A stretch of DNA of 64,000 bases from JAEINY01 sp942490535 (lineage in GTDB: Bacteria > Bacteroidota > Bacteroidia > Bacteroidales > Marinilabiliaceae), in contig CALNXQ010000005.1 of NCBI GenBank assembly GCA_942490535.1, positions 1,984,001 to 2,048,000 on the forward strand, read 5' to 3'. The position numbers and the translations under genes are program-made. Below, piece by piece: positions 1 through 8,819 of this stretch. Each line of letters opens with the position of its first letter. Position 1 is the first letter of the stretch. The notes under the pieces are model-generated. The model was not told the DNA's origin, did no database searches, and was given only the letters and a program-made list of their open reading frames with translations.

Positions 1-325
1 CAGTGTGATTGAGTATGCCACCACGGGGCACACCTGTCGAAGCGTCTTGTTGTTAACCTATTTTGGACAGCAATCAGCTGGTAACTGTGGGCATTGCGAT
101 GTGTGTTCTGAGCGGAAGAAGACCCAGTTGTCGGTCACGGCCTTTCAGGATATTGAAACCGCCATTCAAAGGCTGTTAAAAGAGCATCCATTGACGTATG
201 ATCAGTTAGTGCAGCAGTTGCCGGATATAAGCGAGGAGGAGGTGGCGAAGGTGGTGCGCTGGTTGGAAGAGTACGAAGTGATTGGCGAAAATGAGGCTGG
301 ATTATTGGTTTGGAATCGGCCATAG
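1..325 (+). CDS. recQ: ATP-dependent DNA helicase RecQ, C-terminal part (gene cut by window start)
   Basis: Only the last ~107 codons are inside the window; the frame is open to the left edge, so the true start lies upstream. RecQ is a superfamily 2 3'-5' DNA helicase acting in recombination and fork repair. The visible part has the RecQ zinc-binding cluster: one Cys in GHTCRS followed by CGHCDVC (four cysteines in the spacing of the RecQ Zn site), preceded by the typical IEYATTGHTCR helix. The remaining ~70 residues correspond to a shortened winged-helix (RQC) region (TYDQLVQQL...EVAKVVRWLEE). No HRDC domain follows, as in many short Bacteroidota RecQ proteins. The family assignment is firm; the helicase motifs themselves are not in the window. 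Confidence 0.88.
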   Translation, partial: SVIEYATTGHTCRSVLLLTYFGQQSAGNCGHCDVCSERKKTQLSVTAFQDIETAIQRLLKEHPLTYDQLVQQLPDISEEEVAKVVRWLEEYEVIGENEAGLLVWNRP

Positions 326-444
326 AAGGGGTTACGGTGAGGTTTGCTCTGGAAAAAGCCCATCTGCCATTTTTTTTTCTTACTTTTGCCTATCAGTAAT
401 GGATTCAAAAAAGTATCGTCTATTTAGATGATTTTTAAAAGCGT

Positions 445-1074
445 ATGGAAGAAATATTTGACCATGTGGTCTATTCAAAAAATGTGGTTGAGTTTGTGAC
501 GGTTGCCAAAGAGTATTGTACATTTGTTGAATCGGCCATTCAATATTCACGGACGGATTTTCTTGCTGTTGCCGGTCGCATATTACCATTGTTATACCTC
601 AAAGCCGTTGTCCTTCCAAAAGTAGAAAGTGTATTGGATGAACCCCTGGAAAAAACCGTGGATGAGATGCTCTATGCGCAGGTCAAGGGAGGCGTGGAGT
701 TGAAGATGGGACGGTTCAATGATTACCTCGAAGTGTTTACGCCAGATATGAAATACAGTGAAACACCGGTGATTGCTTTTGTGGCAGAGGATATCGCGGA
801 TATTTACCAGGATGTGAAAGATTTCATAGCGTCTTACCGCATTGGAGTGACTGAAATTATGAACGATGCACTCAGTGAATTAGTCAATAACTTTGAGCTC
901 TTCTGGGGGCAGCGTTTAGTGAATACACTGCGGGCTATTCATGCCGTGCAGTATAGCGGCGAAGATTTGGAGGAGGAAGAAGGCGAACAAAATCAGCAAA
1001 CCTCACGTAGCACAGATAATTGGTTTATTTCCCGCTTTCAGAACGAATGGCAGGATGAAAACGAAGATTTTTAG
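445..1074 (+). CDS. DUF5063 family protein
   Basis: A 209-residue protein that I recognise as the Bacteroidota DUF5063 family; its biochemical role is unknown to me. It starts at ATG 445, 119 bp after the recQ stop. The body is mostly predicted helix (EFVTVAKEYCTFVESA, LAVAGRILPLLYLKAVVLP, DIADIYQDVKDFIASYR) with no signal peptide or membrane segment, so it is probably cytoplasmic. The C-terminal ~40 residues are acidic and low-complexity (EDLEEEEGEQNQQTS), then end in a short aromatic tail (NWFISRFQNEW). It is followed after 22 bp by an RNase D-like exonuclease on the same strand, a neighbour pair that suggests co-transcription. Function remains open. Confidence 0.8.
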   Translation: MEEIFDHVVYSKNVVEFVTVAKEYCTFVESAIQYSRTDFLAVAGRILPLLYLKAVVLPKVESVLDEPLEKTVDEMLYAQVKGGVELKMGRFNDYLEVFTPDMKYSETPVIAFVAEDIADIYQDVKDFIASYRIGVTEIMNDALSELVNNFELFWGQRLVNTLRAIHAVQYSGEDLEEEEGEQNQQTSRSTDNWFISRFQNEWQDENEDF

Positions 1075-1096
1075 AAACTAACAAGGGGAGGGATTG

Positions 1097-1699
1097 ATGC
1101 AAAAAACCATTTCAAAGGAGGAACTCAGTTTATTACCGCTGCACTATTTTCAAGGAGGTGTGGATGTAGTGGAAGACAGTGATCGGATTGAAACGTTAGT
1201 GAACGAGCTTGAACAACATCCGGTCATTGGGTTTGATACTGAAACAAAACCTTCTTTCCAAAAGGGAAAAATGAATAAAGTGGCTCTGCTGCAATTATCC
1301 ACCTCTGAAAAGGCTTATCTGTTCCGTCTGAATAAAACTGGTCTGCATCCTTCGCTCATTCGTTTGTTAGGTAATCCCGACGTTCAAAAAGTAGGGGTTG
1401 GCATACGGGATGACATCAAGGGATTACAACGCTTAAAATCATTTCGATCGGCCGGTTTTGTAGAGTTACAGGACTATGTGAAGGAAGTGGGATTTGAAGA
1501 TACAAGTTTAAAAAAACTGGCTGGGTTAGTATTGAAGTTCAGGGTAAGTAAACGCCAACGTTTATCCAACTGGGAAGCCTTACATCTAACCGAGAGTCAG
1601 GTTTTATATGCCGCCACCGATGCCTGGGTAGGCATTGAGTTGTACCGGCAGTTAACAGTGCAGTTTCCGCACTGTGAAGTTCAAACATTAACAATTTAA
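1097..1699 (+). CDS. 3'-5' exonuclease, RNase D/DnaQ-like (DEDDy)
   Basis: A 200-residue single-domain exonuclease of the DEDD superfamily. Exo I is IGFDTETKPSF (Asp and Glu metal ligands, about residues 47-49), exo II lies near KVGVGIRDDIKGL, and exo III is YAATDAWVGIELY, the YxxxD form that defines the DEDDy subgroup. It lacks the HRDC domains of true RNase D, so the substrate (RNA or DNA 3' ends) cannot be fixed. ATG at 1097 is preferred over the TTG at 1094 directly before it; a purine-rich GGGGAGGGA lies just upstream. It sits 13 bp before the methyltransferase gene, in one apparent transcription unit with DUF5063 and possibly recQ. Confidence 0.85.
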   Translation: MQKTISKEELSLLPLHYFQGGVDVVEDSDRIETLVNELEQHPVIGFDTETKPSFQKGKMNKVALLQLSTSEKAYLFRLNKTGLHPSLIRLLGNPDVQKVGVGIRDDIKGLQRLKSFRSAGFVELQDYVKEVGFEDTSLKKLAGLVLKFRVSKRQRLSNWEALHLTESQVLYAATDAWVGIELYRQLTVQFPHCEVQTLTI

Positions 1700-1712
1700 G
1701 AGACATAATTCT

Positions 1713-2900
1713 ATGGCGGATTTGCCAAAGATCATTCTTAAGCCCGGGAAAGAACAAAGCCTGAGGCGTTTTCATCCCTGGATTTTTTCAGGAGCGATTA
1801 ATACAGTAGTAGGTGACTTGATTGAAGGGGACCTGGTGGAGGTGTACGATGCCTACGAGAACTTTTTGGCCATGGGCCATTGCCAGGTAGGTTCCATTGC
1901 CGTTCGCGTGCTGTCCTTTAAGCAAGAGGAGGCCAATTATGACTTCTGGAAAGCCAAAATTCAGCAGGCCTATGATATGCGCAAAGCCATTGGCCTGGCC
2001 GGTAGCGAAAGCACGAATGCCTATCGCTTAGTGCATGCCGAAGGGGATGGATTACCAGGTTTAATTATTGATTTCTATAATGGTACGGCAGTGGTGCAAA
2101 TGCACACAGTGGGTATGTACCTGATTCAGGATACCATTTTACAGATTTTGAAAGAAGTCTATGGTGATGAATTGAAAGCGGTGTACAATAAATCGGAAGG
2201 TACTTTGCCTTATAAAGCCGATGTGGAGCCTGAAAATGGCTATGTATTCGGTCGTAGTTCGGAGAAAGTAGCGCTGGAGAATGGCTTGAAGTTTCATGTG
2301 GATTGGGAGAAAGGACAGAAAACGGGCTTTTTCGTCGATCAGCGTGATAACCGGGCATTGTTGCAGCATTACAGCAAGGGGCGGGAAGTCCTGAATATGT
2401 TTTGTTATACCGGTGGTTTTTCATTCTATGCCATGCGGGGTGGTGCCAAATTGGTGCATTCGGTGGATAGTTCAGAACGGGCCATTCAAATTACGGATGA
2501 CAATGTGGCGTTGAACTTTCCGGGTGACCAGCGGCATGAATCATTTGCCGTGGATGCCTTTAAATATTTGTCTGATATCAAGGATAAATATGATTTGATC
2601 GTGTTGGATCCGCCGGCTTTTGCCAAGCATCACAACGTCTTGAAAAACGCTTTGCAAGGTTACCGTCGTTTAAACGCCAAGGCGTTTGAACAAATCCGAC
2701 CGGGGGGCATTTTATTTACGTTCTCTTGTTCGCAAGTTGTTTCAAAAGAACAGTTCCGTACCATGGTGTTCGCAGCAGCTGCCAAGGCTGGACGTCAGGT
2801 ACGTATTTTACACCAGATGACGCAACCTGCTGATCATCCGGTGAATATTTACCATCCCGAAGGTGAGTATCTGAAAGGGTTGGTATTGTATGTAGTTTAG
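1713..2900 (+). CDS. rlmI: Class I SAM-dependent rRNA methyltransferase, RlmI-like
   Basis: A 395-residue protein of the RlmI/YccW family, which methylates C5 of a 23S rRNA cytosine (C1962 in E. coli). The N-terminal ~75 residues form a PUA-like RNA-binding domain (KEQSLRRFHPWIFSGAI), a middle domain contains EGDGLPGLIIDFY, and the C-terminal Rossmann domain has the SAM loop NMFCYTGGFSFYAM, an acidic ribose ligand in HSVDSS and the IVLDPPAFAKH motif, followed by FSCSQVVS around the second cysteine used by m5C enzymes. Length fits the family. Start ATG 1713 is 13 bp after the exonuclease stop. The precise target site in this organism is inferred from the family. Confidence 0.85.
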   Translation: MADLPKIILKPGKEQSLRRFHPWIFSGAINTVVGDLIEGDLVEVYDAYENFLAMGHCQVGSIAVRVLSFKQEEANYDFWKAKIQQAYDMRKAIGLAGSESTNAYRLVHAEGDGLPGLIIDFYNGTAVVQMHTVGMYLIQDTILQILKEVYGDELKAVYNKSEGTLPYKADVEPENGYVFGRSSEKVALENGLKFHVDWEKGQKTGFFVDQRDNRALLQHYSKGREVLNMFCYTGGFSFYAMRGGAKLVHSVDSSERAIQITDDNVALNFPGDQRHESFAVDAFKYLSDIKDKYDLIVLDPPAFAKHHNVLKNALQGYRRLNAKAFEQIRPGGILFTFSCSQVVSKEQFRTMVFAAAAKAGRQVRILHQMTQPADHPVNIYHPEGEYLKGLVLYVV

Positions 2901-2915
2901 TATCTTATAGCTAAT

Positions 2916-4190
2916 TTGACGCTCTTGGAATTTAAAGATTTTAATTTTACAGACGAAGTGTTCGACGGTTTAACGGCCATGCGTTTCGAGAAGGCCACGC
3001 CTGTGCAACAAATGACCATTCCCATCATTATGGAGAATAAGGATTTGATTGCCTGTGCGCAGACCGGAACCGGAAAAACAGCTGCTTACCTGCTGCCCGT
3101 ACTGGATAAAATAGTACGTAACGGACACAATGGAGTCAATACCTTGGTGTTGGTGCCGACCCGTGAGTTGGCCATTCAGATCGACCAGCAAATGGAAGGA
3201 TTTGGTTATTTTCTGGATGTTTCCTCCACAGCTATTTATGGTGGAAATGATTCGGGTGAATGGGCCCGTCAGAAGAATGCCTTAGTCACAGGAGCCGATA
3301 TTGTCATAGCCTCACCCGGCCGATTGATTCAGCATTTGACCATGGGTTATGTGAAGATGGATCAGCTGCAACACCTCATTTTGGACGAAGCGGATCGCAT
3401 GCTCGATATGGGTTTTGTGGATGACATCAAACAGATTGTAAGCCATCTGCCTAAAAAGCGCCAGACCCTGATGTTTTCGGCCACCATGCCTCCTAAAATT
3501 CGGGAGCTGGCCAAGGAAATCCTCAATGAGCCCGAAGAGATCAGTATCTCCATCAGTAAACCGGCCGAAGGTATTTTACAAGCCGCTTACCTGGTGTATG
3601 ATACCCAGAAGATACCATTGGTGAATTCTCTGTTGAAAGGCAAGGAACTATCCAGTGTCATTGTGTTCTCTTCCACGAAGATAAAAGTGAAAGAGATTAC
3701 CCGCTCATTGGTTAAAAATGGCTTTAACGCCAAGGATATTCATTCCGATCTGGATCAGTCGGAACGGGAAAATGTGTTGCGCGAATTTAAAAACCGCAAC
3801 TTGCAGATATTAGTGGCTACTGATATCATTGCCCGGGGTATCGACATTGAAAAAATTGACCTGGTGATTAACTTTGACGTGCCCCGTGATGCTGAAGATT
3901 ATGTGCACCGGGTCGGTCGTACCGCCAGGGCCAAGACGGAAGGCGTCGCATTAACCTTTATCAATGAGAAGGAAGTCGCGGATTTTCATCGCATTGAGCA
4001 GTTGATTGAGAAGGATATCTACAAAGTGCCTTTGCCACCTGAGTTGGGAGAAGGCCCGGAGTATAATCCGAAACAGATGCGAAGCAATCGTAAAAACTGG
4101 AGTGGTAAACCCAAGGGGAAATCCAAAGGAAAAGGATTTAGGAAGAAGCCTGGCGGTGGAAACAAACCTAATACAGAAAGTAAACAATAA
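2916..4190 (+). CDS. DEAD-box ATP-dependent RNA helicase, RhlE-like
   Basis: A 424-residue RNA helicase. In order: Q-motif FEKATPVQQ, motif I AQTGTGKT, Ia PTRELAIQ, Ib SPGR, II DEAD, III SAT, IV VIVFSSTK, V ATDIIARGIDI and VI HRVGRTAR. The last ~45 residues are basic and Gly/Lys-rich (KPKGKSKGKGFRKKPGGG), an RNA-binding tail as in RhlE. The start is most likely TTG 2916, because MTLLEFKDFNFTDEV matches the usual N-terminus; the first in-frame ATG (about 2979) would cut off the region before the Q-motif. It probably remodels structured RNA during ribosome assembly or decay. A strong intrinsic terminator follows the stop codon. Confidence 0.92.
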   Translation: MTLLEFKDFNFTDEVFDGLTAMRFEKATPVQQMTIPIIMENKDLIACAQTGTGKTAAYLLPVLDKIVRNGHNGVNTLVLVPTRELAIQIDQQMEGFGYFLDVSSTAIYGGNDSGEWARQKNALVTGADIVIASPGRLIQHLTMGYVKMDQLQHLILDEADRMLDMGFVDDIKQIVSHLPKKRQTLMFSATMPPKIRELAKEILNEPEEISISISKPAEGILQAAYLVYDTQKIPLVNSLLKGKELSSVIVFSSTKIKVKEITRSLVKNGFNAKDIHSDLDQSERENVLREFKNRNLQILVATDIIARGIDIEKIDLVINFDVPRDAEDYVHRVGRTARAKTEGVALTFINEKEVADFHRIEQLIEKDIYKVPLPPELGEGPEYNPKQMRSNRKNWSGKPKGKSKGKGFRKKPGGGNKPNTESKQ

Positions 4191-4196
4191 TTATAT

Positions 4197-4233
4197 AACC
4201 CCTGGGATTTGAGATTCCGGGGGTTTTTCTTTT
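4197..4233 (+). terminator. Rho-independent terminator after the DEAD-box helicase gene
   Basis: Arms AACCCCTGGGA (4197-4207) and TTCCGGGGGTT (4215-4225) pair over 11 positions with two G-U wobbles, loop TTTGAGA, followed by a T-rich tail. It starts 7 bp after the stop codon. Confidence 0.9.
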
Positions 4234-4452
4234 ATTGAAAGGGGTGATAACGTTAAATCAACTGGATGAAATCCACAGAAAATGAAAGTTGAAAGCTTAA
4301 TATGCATTAAATCTAAAGGAGGTTTATGACCCTCTTCAGGAATAAATGTTATTTTCGCAGGTAACAAGACGTCATCAATAAAGGCTTGTATCTGGAGACT
4401 AAAATCTGAGATCTATTGTTATTAAGTGGTAATCTTCAAAGTACCGATCCTC

Positions 4453-6582
4453 ATGGAAAATTTATTTGTTAAAATCATTGCCGGGGAGCTTAAGCTGGCT
4501 GCTTCCGGTGTTCAAAATACATTGCAATTGCTCGATGAAGGGGCTACCGTACCTTTTATCAGTCGCTACCGGAAGGAGATGACCGGTAGTTTGGATGAAG
4601 TAGAGATTGCTGCCATCAAAGAGCGCTATGAGAAATTGCAGGAAATCGAGAAACGAAAGGAGACCATCCTGAAAACCATTGCTGAGCAGGACTTACTTAC
4701 CGATGAGTTGAAGGCTAAGATTGTAAATACGTTTGATGCCACGGCGCTGGAAGACATCTATCTGCCTTATAAACCCAAGCGCAAAACCAGGGCTGTCAAA
4801 GCCCGTGAAAAAGGATTAGAGCCTCTGGCGAAGTTGTTGATGAAACAATACGAGCGTGATCCCGAAGCCAAAGCGGAAGCCTTTGTGAAAGGCGATGTGG
4901 TGGATGTAGCAGAGGCCTTGCAGGGAGCACGTGACATCATCGCCGAATGGGTGAACGAGCATCAGGTGGGGCGTGAAATTGTCCGCTCTGTTTTTGAACG
5001 CGAAGCGGTGATTGTATCGAAAGTAGTGAAAGGCAAAGAAGAGGAAGGTGCCAAATACAAAGATTACTTCGATTGGAGTGAGCCGCTGAAAAAGTGCCCT
5101 TCTCACCGTTTGATGGCCATGCGCCGGGGTGAGAAGGAAGGATTCCTGAAACTGACCATCGCCCCTGAAGCCGACCGGAGTCTGGAGCGTCTGGATCGTT
5201 TCTTTCTGAAAGGAGATTCAGCCTCGTCGGATCAGGTGGCTGAAGCCATTGAGGATGCCTACAAACGCCTATTGGCACCGTCTATTGAAACCGAGTTTAC
5301 CAATCTCTCCAAAGAAAAAGCGGATACGGAAGCCATTCGTGTGTTCACTGAAAATTTGCGTCAATTGTTGCTGGCGGCACCTCTTGGGCAGAAGCGGGTG
5401 TTGGCATTGGATCCCGGTTATAAATCGGGTTGTAAACTGGTGTGTTTAGATGCGCAGGGAAACCTGTTGCACAATGAAACCATCTATCCCCATCCGCCTC
5501 AAAACCAATCGGCGATGGCTTCTAAGAAAGTGGATTCGCTGGTGGATGCTTACCGCATTGATGCCATTGCCATTGGGAATGGCACGGCCTCGCGGGAGAC
5601 CGAAGCTTTTATTCGTCGGGTGAAATTTAACCGGGAGGTATTGGTGTTTGTGGTCAGTGAGGATGGTGCTTCGGTGTATTCGGCCGGTAAAGTAGCTCGT
5701 GAAGAGTTTCCGGAATATGATGTGACGGTGCGTGGCGCCGTATCCATCGGTCGTCGATTAATGGATCCCCTGGCCGAGTTGGTGAAGATTGATCCCAAAT
5801 CCATTGGTGTGGGACAGTACCAGCACGATGTGGATCAAACACGGTTGAAATCCTCCCTGGATATGGTCGTAGAATCATGCGTGAACCAGGTGGGGGTGAA
5901 CCTGAATACGGCCAGTAAGCACCTGTTGACCTATGTCTCCGGATTGGGGCCGCAGTTAGCACAGAACATTGTCAATTTCCGGGCGGAGAATGGAGCCTTT
6001 GGCTCACGGCAGGAATTGAAAAAGGTAGCGCGTCTGGGTGCCAAAGCCTATGAGCAAAGTGCCGGTTTCCTGCGTATCCCCGATGCGGCTAATCCCCTGG
6101 ATAATTCAGCAGTGCACCCCGAATCCTATGCCGTGGTGAAAAAGATGGCTGCTGATTTGGGCTGTCAGGTGCAGGATTTGATTCAGGATAAAACCTTGCG
6201 TGATCAAATCAAACTGAATGCGTATGTCACGGATAAGATTGGCTTACCCACGTTGACGGATATTATGAAGGAGCTGGATAAGCCGGGGCGTGATCCGCGT
6301 CAATTGATTAAAGTATTTGAGTTTGCACCCGATATCCGATCAGTGGACGACTTGAATGAAGGCATGACCCTACCGGGTATCGTCACCAATATTACAGCCT
6401 TTGGTGCTTTCGTGGATGTGGGTGTGAAGCAGGATGGCCTGGTGCACATCTCGCAGCTGGCCGATCAGTTTATCAGTGATCCCAATCAGATCGTGAAACT
6501 GCATCAGCACGTGCAAGTGCGTGTACTGGAAGTGGATAAAGCCCGAAAACGCATTCAGTTATCCATGAAAGGATTGAATTAA
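4453..6582 (+). CDS. tex: Tex family S1 RNA-binding transcription accessory protein
   Basis: About 709 residues, the usual length of Tex. The order is an N-terminal helical region (VPFISRYRKEMTGSLDE, the family hallmark), a YqgF/RNase H-like fold (VLALDPGYKSGCKLVCLD), a helix-hairpin-helix pair (YVSGLGPQLAQNIVNFR and the following KVARLGAKAYEQSAGFLRI), and a C-terminal S1 domain (LPGIVTNITAFGAFVDVGV ... DGLVHISQLAD). Tex binds RNA polymerase and nucleic acid and influences transcription in several bacteria. I chose ATG 4453 (MENLFVKIIAGELKL) because it matches the conserved N-terminus; a GTG at 4426 would add nine residues. A 262-bp gap with a terminator separates it from the helicase, so it likely has its own promoter. 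Confidence 0.93.
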   Translation: MENLFVKIIAGELKLAASGVQNTLQLLDEGATVPFISRYRKEMTGSLDEVEIAAIKERYEKLQEIEKRKETILKTIAEQDLLTDELKAKIVNTFDATALEDIYLPYKPKRKTRAVKAREKGLEPLAKLLMKQYERDPEAKAEAFVKGDVVDVAEALQGARDIIAEWVNEHQVGREIVRSVFEREAVIVSKVVKGKEEEGAKYKDYFDWSEPLKKCPSHRLMAMRRGEKEGFLKLTIAPEADRSLERLDRFFLKGDSASSDQVAEAIEDAYKRLLAPSIETEFTNLSKEKADTEAIRVFTENLRQLLLAAPLGQKRVLALDPGYKSGCKLVCLDAQGNLLHNETIYPHPPQNQSAMASKKVDSLVDAYRIDAIAIGNGTASRETEAFIRRVKFNREVLVFVVSEDGASVYSAGKVAREEFPEYDVTVRGAVSIGRRLMDPLAELVKIDPKSIGVGQYQHDVDQTRLKSSLDMVVESCVNQVGVNLNTASKHLLTYVSGLGPQLAQNIVNFRAENGAFGSRQELKKVARLGAKAYEQSAGFLRIPDAANPLDNSAVHPESYAVVKKMAADLGCQVQDLIQDKTLRDQIKLNAYVTDKIGLPTLTDIMKELDKPGRDPRQLIKVFEFAPDIRSVDDLNEGMTLPGIVTNITAFGAFVDVGVKQDGLVHISQLADQFISDPNQIVKLHQHVQVRVLEVDKARKRIQLSMKGLN

Positions 6583-6610
6583 TTAGCGATACAGAGAGGA
6601 TTATAATACG

Positions 6611-7078
6611 ATGGGGGATGACGGAAAATTACAGGATGTTGTTTGTAGTGTGTTGACAAATGAAAACATTAAAAGAGAGATTGATAAGGTATTAAATGAG
6701 TTTTTACCAGGGCATGAGCCGGTTAATCCGGCTTTGATGTCTCATCCTGTTAATGAGGCTTTGACGTTTCATACGGAGGAGGAGATGATTCATTTCTATC
6801 TAACGAATCAAGGTTTCGCTCAATCCATCTACTGGAAAAAGCAGCAAGATAATCCGGATAACAGGATGGTGGGAGCAGATATAACCTCCGATGGAATGAT
6901 CATCATGAGTTTGACCATGGCTATATCTGCAGAAAATGCAGTTGCCTGGTTACAACGTCTAAAATCATTTATGAATAGCAGTATTGGAGTGGTGAGCTAT
7001 GGTATCTTGCCGGCCTATACCGATGGAAACGATTTCGTTAAAAGATATCAGCATGTAGGATCTTTAGTGGAAAGCTAA
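6611..7078 (+). CDS. Hypothetical protein, 155 residues
   Basis: I do not recognise a family. The protein is small, acidic, without signal peptide or membrane segment, and therefore probably cytoplasmic. It has a helical start (NENIKREIDKVLNEFL), a central mixed region with TEEEMIHFYLTNQGFAQSIYWKK, and a likely beta-alpha segment (MVGADITSDGMIIMSLTMAISAENAVAWLQRLKSF), where the ADITSDGMIIMSL stretch looks like paired strands. Start ATG 6611 has AGAGAGGA about 15 bases upstream. It is 28 bp downstream of tex on the same strand and could be its last operon gene. It converges on a histidine kinase gene; a plus-strand terminator for it lies inside the end of that gene. Confidence 0.6.
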   Translation: MGDDGKLQDVVCSVLTNENIKREIDKVLNEFLPGHEPVNPALMSHPVNEALTFHTEEEMIHFYLTNQGFAQSIYWKKQQDNPDNRMVGADITSDGMIIMSLTMAISAENAVAWLQRLKSFMNSSIGVVSYGILPAYTDGNDFVKRYQHVGSLVES

Positions 7079-7092
7079 TTCTGTTAGCTTTC
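7070..7092. other. Perfect inverted repeat spanning a stop codon
   Basis: GAAAGCTAA (7070-7078) and TTAGCTTTC (7084-7092) form a 9-bp stem with loop TTCTG. The left arm includes the TAA stop of the hypothetical gene. No T-run follows, so it is a weak terminator or an mRNA 3'-end stabiliser at best. Confidence 0.5.
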
Positions 7093-7106
7093 GCGTTGAT
7101 TCATCT

Positions 7107-8594
7107 TCAGATTATTGAATCACCAATATTCAAATTAGCAAGTGGCAAGGTGAAGGAGAACGTTGATCCTTCACCTTTTTTACTGTCAACCGTGATGGTA
7201 CCGCCATGGTGTTCCACAAATTCTTTACAGAGGATCAGGCCTAAACCTGTACCTTGCTCGTTCGCTGTACCTGTTGTTGAGCGGGTGTGCTCTGTTTTAA
7301 ATAACCGTTGCAAGCGGTTTTCATCCATTCCCACTCCTTGGTCTGAAATGGCAATGCTTGTATGCGTATCGGTAAAATCGACCTGGATGGAGATAATTCC
7401 CCGGCGATGCGAAAACTTAATGGCATTCACCAATAGATTACGAAGGATGGTTCGTAACATGTTTTCATCTGCAAATACCTGATCCTGGCCATTGGTCGCT
7501 TTCACCATCTTCACCGTCACCTCTTTTTGACTGGCAGTATCTTTGTACGAGTCGGTAATCTCGGTGAGTAACTCAAAAATGGACACCTGCTTAGGGGTGA
7601 ATTTTAAGCCGGCACTTTGCGATCGGGCCCATTGCAGAAGGTTGGTGAGAAGGTCATAGCCGGATTCGGCAGAGCGCAGAATGATGCTCAGGGCTTCCGT
7701 CAGGTCTTCCTTTGAAAATGAATCGATATCGGCCAACAGTGAATGGGCCAGTGATTTTTGAACGGCCAGGGGATTGCGCAAGTCATGGCCTATGATGGAG
7801 AATAATTTGTCCTTGGTGGCATTCACACGGTGTAACTCTTCGTTCCGTTGGGTGATTTGCGCTTTTTGATCTGACAATAGTTTGTTGATGTCTTTCTCTG
7901 TGTCCAATCGCTGAAGAGCCAGTGTTTTCTTCTGTTTTTCCAGGGCCAGATTCAGGTCGAGGTGATTTTTTTCCGTTTGTATTTCCACTTGTCTGGCCAC
8001 CAGGCGGTCAATCATGGCCGGTATGTTCAACATAAAAAAACCAAATATTCCCAGGTAAATGCTGCGGTAAAAATGACCGGCCGGATCGGAGGAAACCACC
8101 TGCTCCATTAAGGCCGGATCAATGTGGGGATAACGGAGGTAATATACCAGGTTGTAAGAGAAAATGGTATACAGTGTTGCATAAATGACCAGTTTGCGGT
8201 TGTAGCGCAAGACGGCGAGCATGATTAAAATGGGATAGATAAAGGCAGAGGCGGCCGTTGTGACACCAATGGGGCAAAACAAGGCCGAATAGGCGAACAG
8301 ATGCAGCGACAGGACGCTGATGTCCAATGTCACCGACAAGTATGGCACCCAATGCTGAAGAATGTGTTGTTTGAGCAGCCACTTCAAATAAATGTTGTAG
8401 CCCAGATAGAGTACAATAGGCACCAGGGAAATGACCGCTTCCTGATGATGGCCTTGGATAAAAATATAGGAGATCAGAACGAGAATAACCACCAATAACA
8501 CCCACCGGAAAGCCATGGCTTTTTCTTCGCCCCATTTCGCTTCGCTTTCAAACAGGCGACTGAAGTCATTCATAGTTGTTGTTTCTGCTGACAT
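7107..8594 (-). CDS. Membrane sensor histidine kinase (six TM segments, HisKA-HATPase_c)
   Basis: A 495-residue kinase. Residues ~28-195 contain about six hydrophobic helices (for example WVLLVVILVLISYIFI and SIYLGIFGFFMLNIPAM), a membrane sensor module with almost no periplasmic domain. A coiled coil (~200-260) leads to the dimerisation/phosphoacceptor domain with H-box FSIIGHDLRNP (His270), then the ATPase domain: N-box NLLVNAIKFS, G1 SDQGVGMDE, G2 GTGLGL. No receiver or HTH domain is present and no response regulator is adjacent. Start ATG 8594; an internal Met eight codons in is an alternative. It is divergent from the alanine symporter with 225 bp between them. Ligand unknown. Confidence 0.9.
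   Translation of the reverse strand: MSAETTTMNDFSRLFESEAKWGEEKAMAFRWVLLVVILVLISYIFIQGHHQEAVISLVPIVLYLGYNIYLKWLLKQHILQHWVPYLSVTLDISVLSLHLFAYSALFCPIGVTTAASAFIYPILIMLAVLRYNRKLVIYATLYTIFSYNLVYYLRYPHIDPALMEQVVSSDPAGHFYRSIYLGIFGFFMLNIPAMIDRLVARQVEIQTEKNHLDLNLALEKQKKTLALQRLDTEKDINKLLSDQKAQITQRNEELHRVNATKDKLFSIIGHDLRNPLAVQKSLAHSLLADIDSFSKEDLTEALSIILRSAESGYDLLTNLLQWARSQSAGLKFTPKQVSIFELLTEITDSYKDTASQKEVTVKMVKATNGQDQVFADENMLRTILRNLLVNAIKFSHRRGIISIQVDFTDTHTSIAISDQGVGMDENRLQRLFKTEHTRSTTGTANEQGTGLGLILCKEFVEHHGGTITVDSKKGEGSTFSFTLPLANLNIGDSII
7149..7181 (+). terminator. Plus-strand terminator embedded in the convergent histidine kinase gene
   Basis: GGTGAAGGA (7149-7157) and TCCTTCACC (7167-7175) pair perfectly, followed by six T (7176-7181). 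It lies 70 bp after the plus-strand gene ending at 7078 but within the last 25 codons of the minus-strand kinase, where it encodes the conserved GEGSTFSF motif. Confidence 0.7.
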
Positions 8595-8819
8595 GGGAAT
8601 TAAATACGTTACGTGTTTCTTTTTGGTCGATGTTTAATGTGCCTATTCCGTTTCAACGTGGATGGGTCAATATGTGGTTCAGTCAGTTCAGAGATACAAA
8701 TTAAGTGATTTATATCAGAAAAAGCATTTTCAGCACGTCAATCCACCGAAAAATTTGTTTTCTTAGGGGGTGTTTTTAACAATAACCAAGAATAAAACCT
8801 AAACAAATATCTTAATTCT
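8595..8819. promoter_or_regulatory. Divergent intergenic region, kinase / symporter
   Basis: 225 bp between two divergently read genes must hold promoters for both. I see only near-matches to the Bacteroidota -7 box: reverse-strand TTAATTTG near 8697-8704. The stretch before the symporter is A-rich (AATAACCAAGAATAAAACC) as is usual for leaders in this phylum. No clear operator palindrome is seen. Confidence 0.4.

Noticed and set aside
7096..7482. 128-codon plus-strand frame opposite the histidine kinase
   Set aside because: It mirrors the conserved ATPase motifs of the kinase on the other strand; no start context.
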